Shown in pieces: positions 8,229-18,700 of a DNA stretch of 64,000 bases. Positions within the stretch are counted from its first letter, which is position 1; each line of letters begins with the position of its first letter. This DNA comes from UMGS1519 sp050951005 (GTDB taxonomy: Bacteria > Actinomycetota > Coriobacteriia > Coriobacteriales > Eggerthellaceae): the NCBI GenBank assembly GCA_050951005.1, contig JBMNIP010000005.1, positions 124,001-188,000 of the forward strand, in the 5' to 3' direction. Made by a program: the position numbers and the translations under genes. The notes beneath the pieces were generated by a model, which saw only the letters and a list, made by a program, of their open reading frames with translations, was not told the origin of the DNA and made no database searches.

Positions 8229-10541
8229 CTATAGGAGGCTCATCGGGTCTATGTCGACGGCAACCGATACCCCATCTTTGGCCTTGCGCTTCTTGAAGAA
8301 CGGCTGGAGTATGCGCGCGGGATCATCGTCGGGCGGGCACTTGATCGTCAGATGCCACCTATACGTTGAGCGCAACCGCGCAAGTACGCACGGCGTTGCG
8401 GGAAGCAGCAGCCATGTATCCCCAACCTGGTCGCGAAGAAGCTCGGAAATCTGCCGTGATAGGGCAAGCGCTTCCGTGCGGACAACCGATTCATCGGCTC
8501 CCCACACCAGGATGTTCGCGATGCGGACAAACGGCGGATACTTCAGGACGCGGCGCTTATACAGCTCGTCGGAAAGGAAGAGCTGGCGATCATAGTTGGC
8601 TGCCGCCCGAATGGGAACAGCATCCGGCTGATAGGTCTGCACAATAACGCGCCCCGGCAATTCCGCGCGCCCTGCTCGTCCGGCGACCTGCTCGATCAAG
8701 TCGAATGTCCGCTCGCCCGAACGAAAATCGGGAAGCTTCAAGGTGGTATCAGCATTGATAACGCCCACCAGCGTAACATCGGCAAAATCGAGCCCCTTGG
8801 CGATCATCTGCGTGCCCAGAAGGATTGCTGCCTCATCGGACATAAAACGTTCAAGGAGCTTTCGGTGTGCACCCTTTGTTTTCGTTGTGTCGGCATCCAT
8901 GCGGATGATATCGCATTCGACGCCCTCGAAACCGGCGACAAGCCCTCGGAGACTTGCCTCAACCCGCTGGGTGCCGGCACCGAATTTCTTAAGATAGGGG
9001 CTGCCGCATTTCGGACATCGGGCAGGCGCTTTCTCGCGGTAATCGCAGTGATGGCACATCAGCAGAGCGCCTTTCTCGTGAAACGTCAGCGACGTCGAGC
9101 AATTTGGGCATTCAGGAACGAACCCGCAGTCACGGCATAGGAGGAATTTCGCAAAACCGCGCTGATTGAGCAGCAGTATTGCCTTCTCACCGCGTCTCAT
9201 CGTGTCCTCAATGGCATGGGCAAGCTTTGCAGAGAACATCGAACGCGAGCCGCTGCGGAATTCCGCAGACATGTCCACCACTTCGATAGCTGGAAGCGGC
9301 TTGCCATTAGCCCGTTCGGGAAGCACGATGCGCTTCCAGTCGGGATTGGACTTGCAGGCGTGCAGCGCCTCTATGGATGGTGTTGCGGAACCCAGGACCA
9401 AAGCGGCGCCAGAACGCTTTGCCATCCAATAGGCTACGTCGCGAGATTGGTAGCGCGGCGCCTGATCCTGTTTGTAAGATGATTCGTGCTCTTCGTCGAT
9501 GACTATAATGCCGAGATTGTCAAGAGGGGTGAAAAGCGCACTACGCGCTCCTACCACCACTCGCGCGCGTCCTGACCGGATGAAGTCCCACTGATCGTAG
9601 CGCTCTCCCTGGCTCATGCGGGAATGCATCACCGCTACCTGGTCTCCGAATCTTCCACGGAAACGTGCCACGGTTTGAGGCGTCAGGGAAATCTCGGGGA
9701 CCAGGACGAGAGCCCTCTGTCCCCGTTCAAGCACACGCTCGATTGCGCGCAGATAGATCTCAGTCTTTCCTGAACCGGTAACCCCATCGACAACTACGAC
9801 ATGCCCGTCATGTTGGTCGAGGGCCACCTGGATAGCTCCAAGCGCCTGTTGCTGTCCGGCAGTGAGTGTCGGCTTCTGACCTATTACCCGGTACTCGGTT
9901 TCACTGCGGTTGGAGCGCTCCTCGAAACCGCGCATCCGACGGCGGCGTTCGATTACCACAACGCCCTTTGCCGCAAGCGATTTCAGAGTACGCCCGACCG
10001 CACCGTATTCATAGGCAAGCTCCGCAACGCGCAATTCTCCCTGGGATAAAGCCTCAAGGATCGCCGCCTGTTTCACTGCGCCTTTTCGCGGAACAAAATC
10101 GTCTGCCTTCGGACCGAGCTTGACCCAACGGTCATCGACTTCGCCGACCTTCGGTGCTTCGACCTTCCATCGGCCGCCGGTATGGACCATGCGCGGAACC
10201 CCGCCAGGCGGTGTGAATAGGCGAATACAGGTTGAAAGGGGCGCCACATAACGGTGAGCCAGGAATCTTGCACAAGCCGCACCGTCTTCATTGAAATATG
10301 ACTGGCTCAAGACCTGATGGATCGATTTGAGCCTTTTCGGATCGAATGGCAGATCGCTTGCTTCGGCCTCGGGATCTGCTTCTCTGATATCAAGCACGAA
10401 ACCGATGGCCGCACGACGGCCGAACGGCACGGACACCGCACAGCCTATCTGTGCTTCGTCCATGCCGTCCGGGACCGCATACGTAAACGCGTCATCAAGC
10501 GCTTGCGTGGGAATATCAAGTATGACCGAAGCGAGCTCCAC
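8229..10541 (-). CDS. priA: primosomal protein N' (replication-restart helicase PriA)
   Basis: A 770-residue superfamily-2 helicase that reloads the replisome at stalled forks. It has an N-terminal DNA-binding domain, Walker A GVTGSGKT, the DEEH box in VIDEEHESSYKQ, and the PriA zinc module with paired cysteines (CRDC, CPNC, CHHC, CPKC). I place the start at GTG 10541, which overlaps the metK stop as TAGTG and so suggests coupled translation. The frame stays open to 10592, but those 17 residues do not look like family sequence. The N-terminus from VELASVILD onward fits the family. Expression probably depends on the metK transcript. Confidence 0.94.
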   Translation of the reverse strand: MELASVILDIPTQALDDAFTYAVPDGMDEAQIGCAVSVPFGRRAAIGFVLDIREADPEAEASDLPFDPKRLKSIHQVLSQSYFNEDGAACARFLAHRYVAPLSTCIRLFTPPGGVPRMVHTGGRWKVEAPKVGEVDDRWVKLGPKADDFVPRKGAVKQAAILEALSQGELRVAELAYEYGAVGRTLKSLAAKGVVVIERRRRMRGFEERSNRSETEYRVIGQKPTLTAGQQQALGAIQVALDQHDGHVVVVDGVTGSGKTEIYLRAIERVLERGQRALVLVPEISLTPQTVARFRGRFGDQVAVMHSRMSQGERYDQWDFIRSGRARVVVGARSALFTPLDNLGIIVIDEEHESSYKQDQAPRYQSRDVAYWMAKRSGAALVLGSATPSIEALHACKSNPDWKRIVLPERANGKPLPAIEVVDMSAEFRSGSRSMFSAKLAHAIEDTMRRGEKAILLLNQRGFAKFLLCRDCGFVPECPNCSTSLTFHEKGALLMCHHCDYREKAPARCPKCGSPYLKKFGAGTQRVEASLRGLVAGFEGVECDIIRMDADTTKTKGAHRKLLERFMSDEAAILLGTQMIAKGLDFADVTLVGVINADTTLKLPDFRSGERTFDLIEQVAGRAGRAELPGRVIVQTYQPDAVPIRAAANYDRQLFLSDELYKRRVLKYPPFVRIANILVWGADESVVRTEALALSRQISELLRDQVGDTWLLLPATPCVLARLRSTYRWHLTIKCPPDDDPARILQPFFKKRKAKDGVSVAVDIDPMSLL

Positions 10542-11788
10542 TAGGCGTCGATCGCAGCTTTCAGCTCGTCGATCTTGTCGGTCTTCTCCCAAGTGAACTC
10601 GGGAAGCTCACGTCCGAAATGGCCATAGTTGCTGGTCAATCGGTATATGGGGCGACGCAGGTCCAAATCGCGGATGATAGCGGCCGGGCGGAGATCGAAA
10701 ACGCGATTGACCGCATTCTCGATATTCTCCTCGGGAACGCTATTCGTGCCAAACGTGTCAACCATCAACGAAACCGGCTCTGCCATGCCGATGGCGTAAG
10801 CGACCTGGACCTCGCAGCGTTCGGCCAGATCGGCTGCGACGATATTCTTTGCGACCCAACGAGCTGCATAGGCGGCTGACCGGTCGACCTTGGTGCAATC
10901 CTTGCCAGAGAAGGCACCGCCGCCATGGCGGCCCATGCCGCCATAGGTATCGACGATAAGCTTGCGGCCGGTCAATCCGGTGTCGCCCATGGGACCGCCG
11001 ACAACGAATCGGCCGGTGGGGTTCACGTACACATCAGCCCCGTCCCAGGAAATGCCCTGGGCGTCCATGACGGGCTTGATGACATTCTCGATCAAAGCCG
11101 TACGCAGCTCGTCATTGCGTACCTCGGGATTGTGCTGGGTGGAGATCAGGATTTTCTCAACCGCTGTCGGCTTACCGTCGATATAGCGAACGCTGACCTG
11201 CGTTTTGCCGTCAGGACGCAAGTAGGGCATAATCCCCTGCTTGCGCACGGCGGTCAACCGTTCGGAAAGTCGGTGCGCCAGATAGATGGGCATCGGCATA
11301 AGCGTCGGGGTCTCGTTGCAGGCATAGCCGAACATCATGCCCTGGTCTCCTGCGCCTTCGCTGGTCAGCTCATCGACATCGCCGTTCTGGGCCTCGAACG
11401 ACTTATCCACGCCCTGGGCGATATCCGGGGATTGCGCATGGATGTAATTCGCCACTGCGCAGGTATTGCAATCGAAACCATAATCAGCGTTGTCGTATCC
11501 GATGGATTTGACTACGTCGCGGACGATCGAATCGACATCGACATATGCCTGAGTGCGGACCTCCCCCATGACAGTGATGATGCCCGTCGTGGTGAAGGTC
11601 TCGATGGCGGTGCGGACATCCTTCGGATCGGCTTTCTCTCCCGACGGGGATACATATCCCTGTCGGGCAAGCTGCGCTTCGCGCGTCAGGATGGCGTCTA
11701 GGATGGCATCCGAAATCTGGTCGCAGATCTTATCGGGATGGCCTTCCGTGACCGATTCGGAAGTGAACAGATACGAATTCTTAGCCAT
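10541..11788 (-). CDS. metK: S-adenosylmethionine synthetase
   Basis: A 415-residue methionine adenosyltransferase that makes S-adenosylmethionine from methionine and ATP in the cytoplasm. Family signatures are the N-terminal SESVTEGHPDK, the hexapeptide region EGAGDQGMMFGYA and the P-loop-like GGGAFSGKDCTKVDRSAAY. The ATG at 11788 follows a clear AAAGGAG site. priA starts inside the stop codon, so the two genes form an operon. The roughly 105-base leader holds a small GCCGCA/TGCGGC hairpin just upstream of the ribosome site. It is too short for the usual SAM-I riboswitch and I see no such fold. Confidence 0.98.
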   Translation of the reverse strand: MAKNSYLFTSESVTEGHPDKICDQISDAILDAILTREAQLARQGYVSPSGEKADPKDVRTAIETFTTTGIITVMGEVRTQAYVDVDSIVRDVVKSIGYDNADYGFDCNTCAVANYIHAQSPDIAQGVDKSFEAQNGDVDELTSEGAGDQGMMFGYACNETPTLMPMPIYLAHRLSERLTAVRKQGIMPYLRPDGKTQVSVRYIDGKPTAVEKILISTQHNPEVRNDELRTALIENVIKPVMDAQGISWDGADVYVNPTGRFVVGGPMGDTGLTGRKLIVDTYGGMGRHGGGAFSGKDCTKVDRSAAYAARWVAKNIVAADLAERCEVQVAYAIGMAEPVSLMVDTFGTNSVPEENIENAVNRVFDLRPAAIIRDLDLRRPIYRLTSNYGHFGRELPEFTWEKTDKIDELKAAIDA

Positions 11789-11956
11789 GATTCTCCTTTA
11801 AGTTGCCGCAATGCGGCCCTTGTTCGAGTCTGGGCGATACTTTATACCTTTTTCGTGCGGAATGCGCATTTTTCTACGTGGTTTGCTAAACCGTTATTTC
11901 CGCATCATGTTCTGCACAATCCCGGTGCAGGCGGTCGCAAGATAAGGAGGGCGCGT

Positions 11957-12790
11957 ATGGCTGGTACTGCATATTCCCAATACGATCCTTCCTCCACTGC
12001 GTCTTTGCCCCGAGTAGGCCGATCGACGGCGGGAGGAAGCATCCTCGCCGCCGTTATCGTTGCGGTTTGCGTTGCCTATTGGCTTATTGCAATCGGTTTC
12101 TTCTGTTGTTGCATTAACCCGACCACCTGGCTTCTCTCGACAATGACAAGCGATTACCAGACCTCTCCCTACTCTCAATCCCAATTGGTCGAATTAGCTC
12201 AGGCAACGCGTGCCTATACCGTGGAGGGGATGGATGCTGATGACCTCTATGCGGCAATCGGGAAACAGGCGAAAAAGCTGACTACGGCAACCATTCAAAG
12301 GCAGACCGGCGAGAAGACATCGATAAAGGGCATGTCCGATGCCGAGGTGGGAAAGTATCTCGGAGAGCACTGCGATACCTTGTCCCACCCGCAGGATGCT
12401 ATGGAGCATCTCGACCAGGTCCATGCAGTGGTTGTCGGAGCCTTTTTCATCCTCCTTTTCACATTGGTCATCGGCATCATCGGCATTGCCTTCCTTCTGA
12501 AAAGATCGCGCATATCGCTTGCACGGGCGCTCATAGGAGCCGGCGCAGCTATCTTGATCCTATTCGCCGCCGCCGGAATCTGGGCCGCCTCTGATTTCGA
12601 CAGCCTGTTCGCAACGCTCCATAGCTTGTTCTTTGCGGCGGGTACCTGGACATTCAGCGCCGATTCTCTACTGATTTGCCAATACCCCGAGAAGTTTTGG
12701 ACGGCAATGGGTATAGTGTGGGGAGCCGTTACCGTCATCGCGTGTTTGGTGACGCTCTCCATTGGTTCAAGAACGAAAAGGAATGCATAA
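11957..12790 (+). CDS. DUF1461/TIGR01906-family membrane protein, Lit-like
   Basis: A 277-residue membrane protein. Transmembrane segments are visible at about 28-50, 157-181, 189-209 and 249-270, with an extracytoplasmic stretch between the first two. The sequence pattern fits the DUF1461/TIGR01906 family: an H-rich motif before the second helix (HLDQVH, His 151) and LHSLFFAAGTWTF followed by PEKFW (His 222). The family includes Lit, a lipoprotein intramolecular transacylase of Firmicutes in which two conserved histidines are reported as essential. Whether this homologue does that chemistry is inference. The start ATG 11957 has an AAGGAGG site; a longer frame from 11738 would overlap metK antisense. 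gltX begins three bases downstream, giving a two- or three-gene operon. Confidence 0.75.
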   Translation: MAGTAYSQYDPSSTASLPRVGRSTAGGSILAAVIVAVCVAYWLIAIGFFCCCINPTTWLLSTMTSDYQTSPYSQSQLVELAQATRAYTVEGMDADDLYAAIGKQAKKLTTATIQRQTGEKTSIKGMSDAEVGKYLGEHCDTLSHPQDAMEHLDQVHAVVVGAFFILLFTLVIGIIGIAFLLKRSRISLARALIGAGAAILILFAAAGIWAASDFDSLFATLHSLFFAAGTWTFSADSLLICQYPEKFWTAMGIVWGAVTVIACLVTLSIGSRTKRNA

Positions 12791-12793
12791 GCT

Positions 12794-14293
12794 ATGACTG
12801 AAGCAGCCGATACGCAGGTACGCGTGCGCTTTGCGCCGTCCCCGACGGGTAAACTCCATCTCGGAGGAGCTCGTACGGCCATTTTCAATTGGGCGTTCGC
12901 CCGTTCGATGGGCGGGAAATTCATCCTGCGTATCGAGGATACCGATCCTGAACGTTCAACCGACGCGAACATTGGAATCATCGTACGCGCGCTGCGCTGG
13001 CTGGGTCTCGATTGGGACGAAGGCCCAGAAGTCGGTGGTCCGTATGGCCCTTATCGTCAAACCGAGCGGTTCGATACCTACGCAAAAGCGTTAGAGGCTC
13101 TGAAGGAACGAGGTGCCGTCTACCCTTGCTTTTGCACGAAAGCGGATCTCGATGCCAAGCGCACGGCTGCCGAACAGGCCGGTATGGCCTATACCGGCTA
13201 TGATCGGACATGCCGCCATCTTGATCCTGAGGAAGCGTCCCGTCGCATTGCCCAGGGAGAACAGCATGTGTGGCGGTTGAAGGTTCCTGAGAACCATGGG
13301 CCGATCTCCTTTGATGATGCGGTCTACGGGCATACCGAATTCCCTGCGGACGTGATGGACGACATGATCGTCGTTCGTTCCGACGGAACTCCGACTTACA
13401 ACTTTGCAGTCGTTTGCGATGACAGCAACATGAAGATAACCCATGTTATCCGCGGCGATGACCACCTGTCGAACACTCCGCGCCAGATTCTGATCTATGA
13501 GGCGTTGGGGCTTCCCGTACCCCAGTTTGCCCATCTATCGATGATTCTCGGACCTGACGGGAAGAAGCTCTCGAAACGGCATGGCGCCACGAGTGTCGAG
13601 GAATATCGCGATCGCGGATACCTGCCGGATGCGTTCGTGAATTATCTGGCTTTGCTGGGATGGGCACTGGATGGAGAGACTACAATCATCCCCCGCGACG
13701 TTCTCTGCAGCCGTTTCTCGTTGGACCGCATCACGAAGAAGGACGCCGTTTTCGACGAGAAGAAGCTCGACTGGATGAACGGCGTGTATATCCGCAATAT
13801 GACCGCTGAAGAATGGGTGGACGCTTCTCGGGATTGGCTGGTGAAAGCGGGCGCGGACCCTGCCGACATAGAAATGCGACCGGAGTGGTATGCCAAGCTG
13901 TACCCGCTGATTGCCGAACGGTTGAACCGTTTGGACGAAATCCCTGAAAAATTGTCCTATATGTTCTGGGGGCCGGAAGTCAAGTTGGACGAGAAAAGCG
14001 TCCGCAAGGTTCTGCATAAGGAAGGAGCGCGTGCCGATGAGGTGCTTCGCGCCGCTCGCGCTATCATTGCGGACGAATCCATCGAATGGGCCTGCGAACC
14101 TCTTCAAGACACGGTGCGGGGCCTCGTTGACAGCTTCGGCATGAAAGCCAAGTTCATCTTTCAGCCGATTCGCGTAGCGGTATGCGGCAATATGGTTTCC
14201 CCACCGCTGTTCGAGAGCATCGAGCTGCTCCCTCGCGAAGATGTCGTTGCCAGAATAGATATGACCCTGGAAGAAGCGTTCCCGAAGGAATAA
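12794..14293 (+). CDS. gltX: glutamyl-tRNA synthetase
   Basis: A 499-residue class I aminoacyl-tRNA synthetase that charges tRNA-Glu. The HIGH-like motif lies in FAPSPTGKLHLGGART, the KMSKS-like motif in KLSKRHGATSVEEY, and the zinc-binding insert has CFC followed by a YxxxC pattern near residues 112-136. The length is normal for discriminating or non-discriminating GluRS; the type cannot be told from the sequence alone. It starts three bases after the upstream membrane-protein gene and is followed four bases later by an Fe-S protein gene, so the three are likely transcribed together. Confidence 0.97.
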   Translation: MTEAADTQVRVRFAPSPTGKLHLGGARTAIFNWAFARSMGGKFILRIEDTDPERSTDANIGIIVRALRWLGLDWDEGPEVGGPYGPYRQTERFDTYAKALEALKERGAVYPCFCTKADLDAKRTAAEQAGMAYTGYDRTCRHLDPEEASRRIAQGEQHVWRLKVPENHGPISFDDAVYGHTEFPADVMDDMIVVRSDGTPTYNFAVVCDDSNMKITHVIRGDDHLSNTPRQILIYEALGLPVPQFAHLSMILGPDGKKLSKRHGATSVEEYRDRGYLPDAFVNYLALLGWALDGETTIIPRDVLCSRFSLDRITKKDAVFDEKKLDWMNGVYIRNMTAEEWVDASRDWLVKAGADPADIEMRPEWYAKLYPLIAERLNRLDEIPEKLSYMFWGPEVKLDEKSVRKVLHKEGARADEVLRAARAIIADESIEWACEPLQDTVRGLVDSFGMKAKFIFQPIRVAVCGNMVSPPLFESIELLPREDVVARIDMTLEEAFPKE

Positions 14294-14297
14294 GGAC

Positions 14298-15713
14298 ATG
14301 GCGCAGGAAAACGCATGGAACGACGAAAATCCCCCGGCAGAGGCTGAAGGCAATCCATCCATCGGCATCAGCACCGGAAGCGGAAACGACCCGATGCACC
14401 CAGCGAGGTTTTCGGAGGAGCCATCCTCTCCGCCACATGAGCGGTCGACCGACGAAGTGGAGGCCCCAGATGACCGGAGGGCGAACGAGGCCCCAAAGCG
14501 CGATGTCCTGCATTTCGAACAGGAGACCGATCAGGAGCCTTCCGTTCAGCAGTCGATATGTCCTGAGCCATCGGTCGAGGAGATACTCTTCCAGCGGGAA
14601 TACTGCCTCCATTACAAAGGCGGTGCCTGCAACCGATGCGAAATAGCCTGCCCTCATTCGGCTATTTCCTTCGATCACGATGGATGGGCGGTCATTGACG
14701 ACGCTTCATGCACCCGTTGCGGCATCTGCTATGGGATATGCGATGCATTCATTTCATCACGGATCAATATGACCGAGGTTCGCTCTCGCATTCGCAGGAT
14801 GACCGTCTTCGACAACACGCTTTATATCACATGCTCTGAAAACGTCTTCTCCGATATGGAATTAGCGGGAAACGTCCTGGAAGTTCCATGCCTTGCAGCC
14901 CTCCCTCCGGAACTGATTGCTTCGGTTTTAGGCGAGGGAACACGCGTTATCATTGCCGGTGATTTGAACTATTGCGACGATTGCTCTCTCGCTGGAAATC
15001 GGGGCGAAATGCTCTATATGTATGCGTTTCAGTGCGCCGAACAGTGGACCGGCAAGGCGATCGAGTTCGTCGATGAGGTTCCGGAGTCGACTGGTCTCGT
15101 CGAGCGCATGAATCAAGACTCGCGACGCGATGCCATCTCGGGATTGCTGTCTGCAGTCGGCGATATTGCAAGCGGGCATTACCGGACCGAGCATGACTCC
15201 GAGTTGCGTGAATTTGAAGCACAGCGGGCAGAATCCCGAGCGACCGCGTGGCGCAACGAGGATTTCGATCATCCGCTCAACCAGGCGATGCGCAAAGCCG
15301 GACGCTTCAAATCAATGTTCCCCCGACGCGAATTCCTTGTTGATATGCTACAGATTAACCCCAACATCGGTTCAAATATTTCCCTGACCATCAGCTCAAC
15401 CGATTCGTCGCTCTGTACAAATGCCCACGACTGCGTTGCCTCTTGCATCACCGGGGCTCGCGGGATCGACGATGACGGATGGCTGACATTCGACAGCCGG
15501 TACTGCATCGGGTGCGGAATATGCGTAACTGCATGTCGGCAAAGGGCTTGCAGCTTGGTAGAGATAACCGCAGATGACCTTTCTTCAGAACATGTGATTG
15601 CCGATATCGAACAGATTCGAGAGGCCCGTCGTGAAAAGGCCGTACGCCTTTCAGACGATGGTCGCAAACGGGCGATCGATGCGGATTCGATTTACGGAGT
15701 TGCAGAGCTGTAG
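14298..15713 (+). CDS. multi-cluster 4Fe-4S protein of unknown role
   Basis: A 471-residue Cys-rich protein. Residues 1-90 are low-complexity and acidic. Then comes a two-cluster ferredoxin domain (Cys 111, 114, 118 with a displaced Cys 103; then 138, 141, 144, 148). A middle domain follows with ITCSENVF (Cys 179), VPCLAALPPEL (Cys 198) and CDDC (226, 229), resembling the Cys patterns in delta-subunit-like domains of heterodisulfide reductase-linked hydrogenases. A second ferredoxin-like pair comes last (Cys 373, 379, 383; then 403, 406, 409, 413). No signal peptide or membrane helix is seen, so it is probably cytoplasmic. It may be an electron-transfer or accessory protein, but I cannot assign a partner. 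It ends four bases from the convergent mfd gene. Confidence 0.7.
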   Translation: MAQENAWNDENPPAEAEGNPSIGISTGSGNDPMHPARFSEEPSSPPHERSTDEVEAPDDRRANEAPKRDVLHFEQETDQEPSVQQSICPEPSVEEILFQREYCLHYKGGACNRCEIACPHSAISFDHDGWAVIDDASCTRCGICYGICDAFISSRINMTEVRSRIRRMTVFDNTLYITCSENVFSDMELAGNVLEVPCLAALPPELIASVLGEGTRVIIAGDLNYCDDCSLAGNRGEMLYMYAFQCAEQWTGKAIEFVDEVPESTGLVERMNQDSRRDAISGLLSAVGDIASGHYRTEHDSELREFEAQRAESRATAWRNEDFDHPLNQAMRKAGRFKSMFPRREFLVDMLQINPNIGSNISLTISSTDSSLCTNAHDCVASCITGARGIDDDGWLTFDSRYCIGCGICVTACRQRACSLVEITADDLSSEHVIADIEQIREARREKAVRLSDDGRKRAIDADSIYGVAEL

Positions 15714-15717
15714 GCGA

Positions 15718-18700
15718 TCACAGGTCTTCGATGAACGTCACAAGATGGTTAAGCAGGGATTCCTCATCATTTTCGGCGGTGAAATATGAGAGGGGAACCG
15801 TGAGCAGTTGGGAACGCGCTGAATAGCGAATATGCCGACGGCGAAACGTTATCGATTGCTCCTTGCTGATATGAACCGGCTCGATGCGTACATTTCCCGC
15901 AACGACGGCGATTGTATGAATGCCCTTCTCGAATGCGAGAGCCTTGATTCTTGCTTTATCGAAGAAATTCTTGGCTGCTTGCGGCATATCCCCATAAGAT
16001 TTGACCGTTTCCGCCTCGAGCAAGTCGAGTACTTCAAGCGAATCCGACGATGCGAGCTTCCTGTACAGCAGAACACGTTTGTCAACCTCGGGGATGTAGT
16101 CTTCTGGCAAGTACATATGCACGGGCACATTCACCGTGATATCTGAAAGCGCAGGAGGAATCAAATCGCTTTGCTCTATTCTCCCCTCTCGGGTAGCATT
16201 TACCGCTTCCGATAGCATTTCAGCGAAGAGGTCGAAACCAACGGCACTCAGGTTTCCGCTCTGCTCGGCACCCAATATGCTGCCAGCTCCGCGGATCTCC
16301 AGATCGCGCATGGCAATGCGCATCCCACTGCCCAGGTCCTGATGCTCATCGATAGCGAGGAGTCGTTCACGCGCCTCATCGGTCAATTTGACCTTCTCAG
16401 GGAACATGAAGTAGGCATATGCCTGAGTGGATGATCGCCCGACACGGCCTTTCAGCTGGTAAAGCTGTGCTAAGCCCAAACGTTGAGAATCCTCGATGAT
16501 CAGCGTGTTCGTATGAGGATTATCGATTCCGCTCTCGATGATCGTGGTTGCGACAAGCACATCGATTTCTCCTGCCGAGAAGTCCTCCATTACCCGTTCG
16601 AGTTCTTCCTTGCTCATTTTCCCATGGGCAATGCCGATCCGCGCTTCCCCGGCCACGGATTTCACCCTCTCGACGGCATCATCGATGGTACGGACTCGGT
16701 TACTCACGTAATAGACCTGACCATGGCGGTCAAGTTCCCGCCGAATCGCATCAGCGACTTTGTCGGGATCCCATTCGCCGACAAACACTTTGACCGGTCG
16801 ACGATCGTCGGGCGGTGAGAGGATTAGGCTCATATCGCGAACGCCTGAAAGGGACATCTGCATCGTGCGGGGAATCGGTGTGGCTGAAAGCGTGAGCACA
16901 TCCACCGATTCGCGCATGTTCTTCAGCTGCTCCTTTGCCCCTACGCCGAACCGCTGCTCTTCATCGATGATGAGCAATCCCAAATCGTGGGGATTGACAT
17001 CGCGCGAGAGCAGCCGATGGGTTCCAACGAGGACGTCGACCTTCCCCGCGGCAAAATCCTCGAGGATCTTGCGCTGCTGAGCTTGGGTACGGAAACGAGA
17101 CAGAACCTCTACGCTTACTTCGAAGGGGTCGAAGCGCTCTTTGAACGTGGTGTAATGCTGCTGTGCAAGGATGGTTGTCGGACACAGGAGCATGACCTGC
17201 TTGTTGTCCTGTGTGGCCTTGAATGCCGCGCGCAGGGCGACCTCTGTTTTCCCAAACCCCACATCGCCGCAGATCAATCGGTCCATCGGTTTGGGAGATT
17301 GCATATCGGCCTTTACATCCGCAATTGCTGAAAGCTGGTCGGGTGTTTCTTGGTAGGGGAACGCGTCCTCCATTTCCTTCTGCCAAGGGGTATCGGGAGA
17401 ATAGCGAAATCCCTGCGTAGCTGCCCGGCGCGTGTAGATATCGACCAGGTCGAATGCGAGCTTCTTTGTTGCTTTGCGTGCCTTGTTCAGGGCACGAGAC
17501 CAATCGCTCGTGTTCAAACGGGTCAACCGTGGGCTGGAGCCCTCCGGTCCGACATATCGGCTTACCCGATCAAGTTGTTCGACCGGTACATACAGCTTGT
17601 CGCCTTCAGCGTATTCCAACAGCAGATAGTCACGCGTGGCACCGCCTACGTCTTGATTCACAATCTCCTTGAAAAGCGCAATGCCATGGGCGGCGTGTAC
17701 GACATAATCTCCTGGTTGATAGGGAAAAGTCATCTGGGTTATATCCACATGGCGGGAAGTTCTCACCGTCCCAGAGCCCTGGGTATCTGCAATGCTGATC
17801 AATGCCAGATGTGCTGTCGGCAAAACGATACCCAACGGGATGTCAACGTCGACGATGTTCACTACCCCGCGTTTCAGCTTGATATGACCGCTAGCTCCGT
17901 CTCCGGATGTCGCATCCAGAATCTCGGTAATCGGAATGCCTCGGTCAACCAGATCCAATTTCATATCCTGACGTGCACGGTAATTCGGAACACTGAAAAC
18001 GACGGCATACCGATCATCGACAAGTTGGCGCATACGGGAAAACAACTTTTCCGAGTTTCCCGCAACATTAGTCCGTTTGACAGTCAATTGCTGATCGAGA
18101 CCCGTGCCTGTGCGTACGATACTCAGATATTGGCATTGCTGGGCATCTCCGAAGCTCATCTGCTGCGGTTTCGAAAAAAGGCCTTCCAACGTTACCTGGG
18201 ATTCAGATGCCCGCTTCTCTACTTCTTCATAGCAATGAAGGGCATCGTCGAAAATAGAACGCGGCTCAACAAGCGATACCAATGCATCGGACGCAAGGTA
18301 TGATCCGGCACCGGTGGTCCGAGGATAGAGATACGGAAGCAGCATCTCGGGATGCTCTGGCTCGGTTTCGGCTTCCAGTGCAGCATACATGCGAGCTGCT
18401 TCGGAGTCGTATTCGGAAGACTTCGCCAATGCCCGAAGGGCAATTCGTCGATTCTGCGGCGTAATTTTGAATTCCCGTACGGGAAAGATCTGGATAGAGT
18501 CAAGCGACGCGATGCTCTGCCCCGTCGAGGGGACGATCCTGCGAATCTCGTCGACCTCGTCGCCGAAGAAATCCACACGCACGGGAAAGCTGGAATTCCC
18601 GGGATAGATATCCATGCTGCCGCCATGCACGCAATAGCTTCCCGGACCTTCCAGTTCACCGGTATTGCGATAACCCATGTTGTCGAGTTCGATGGATACC

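Noticed and set aside
11789..11900. SAM riboswitch upstream of metK
   Set aside because: The leader is about 105 bases, lacks the SAM-I conserved stems and has no terminator; only a small GCCGCA/TGCGGC hairpin is present.
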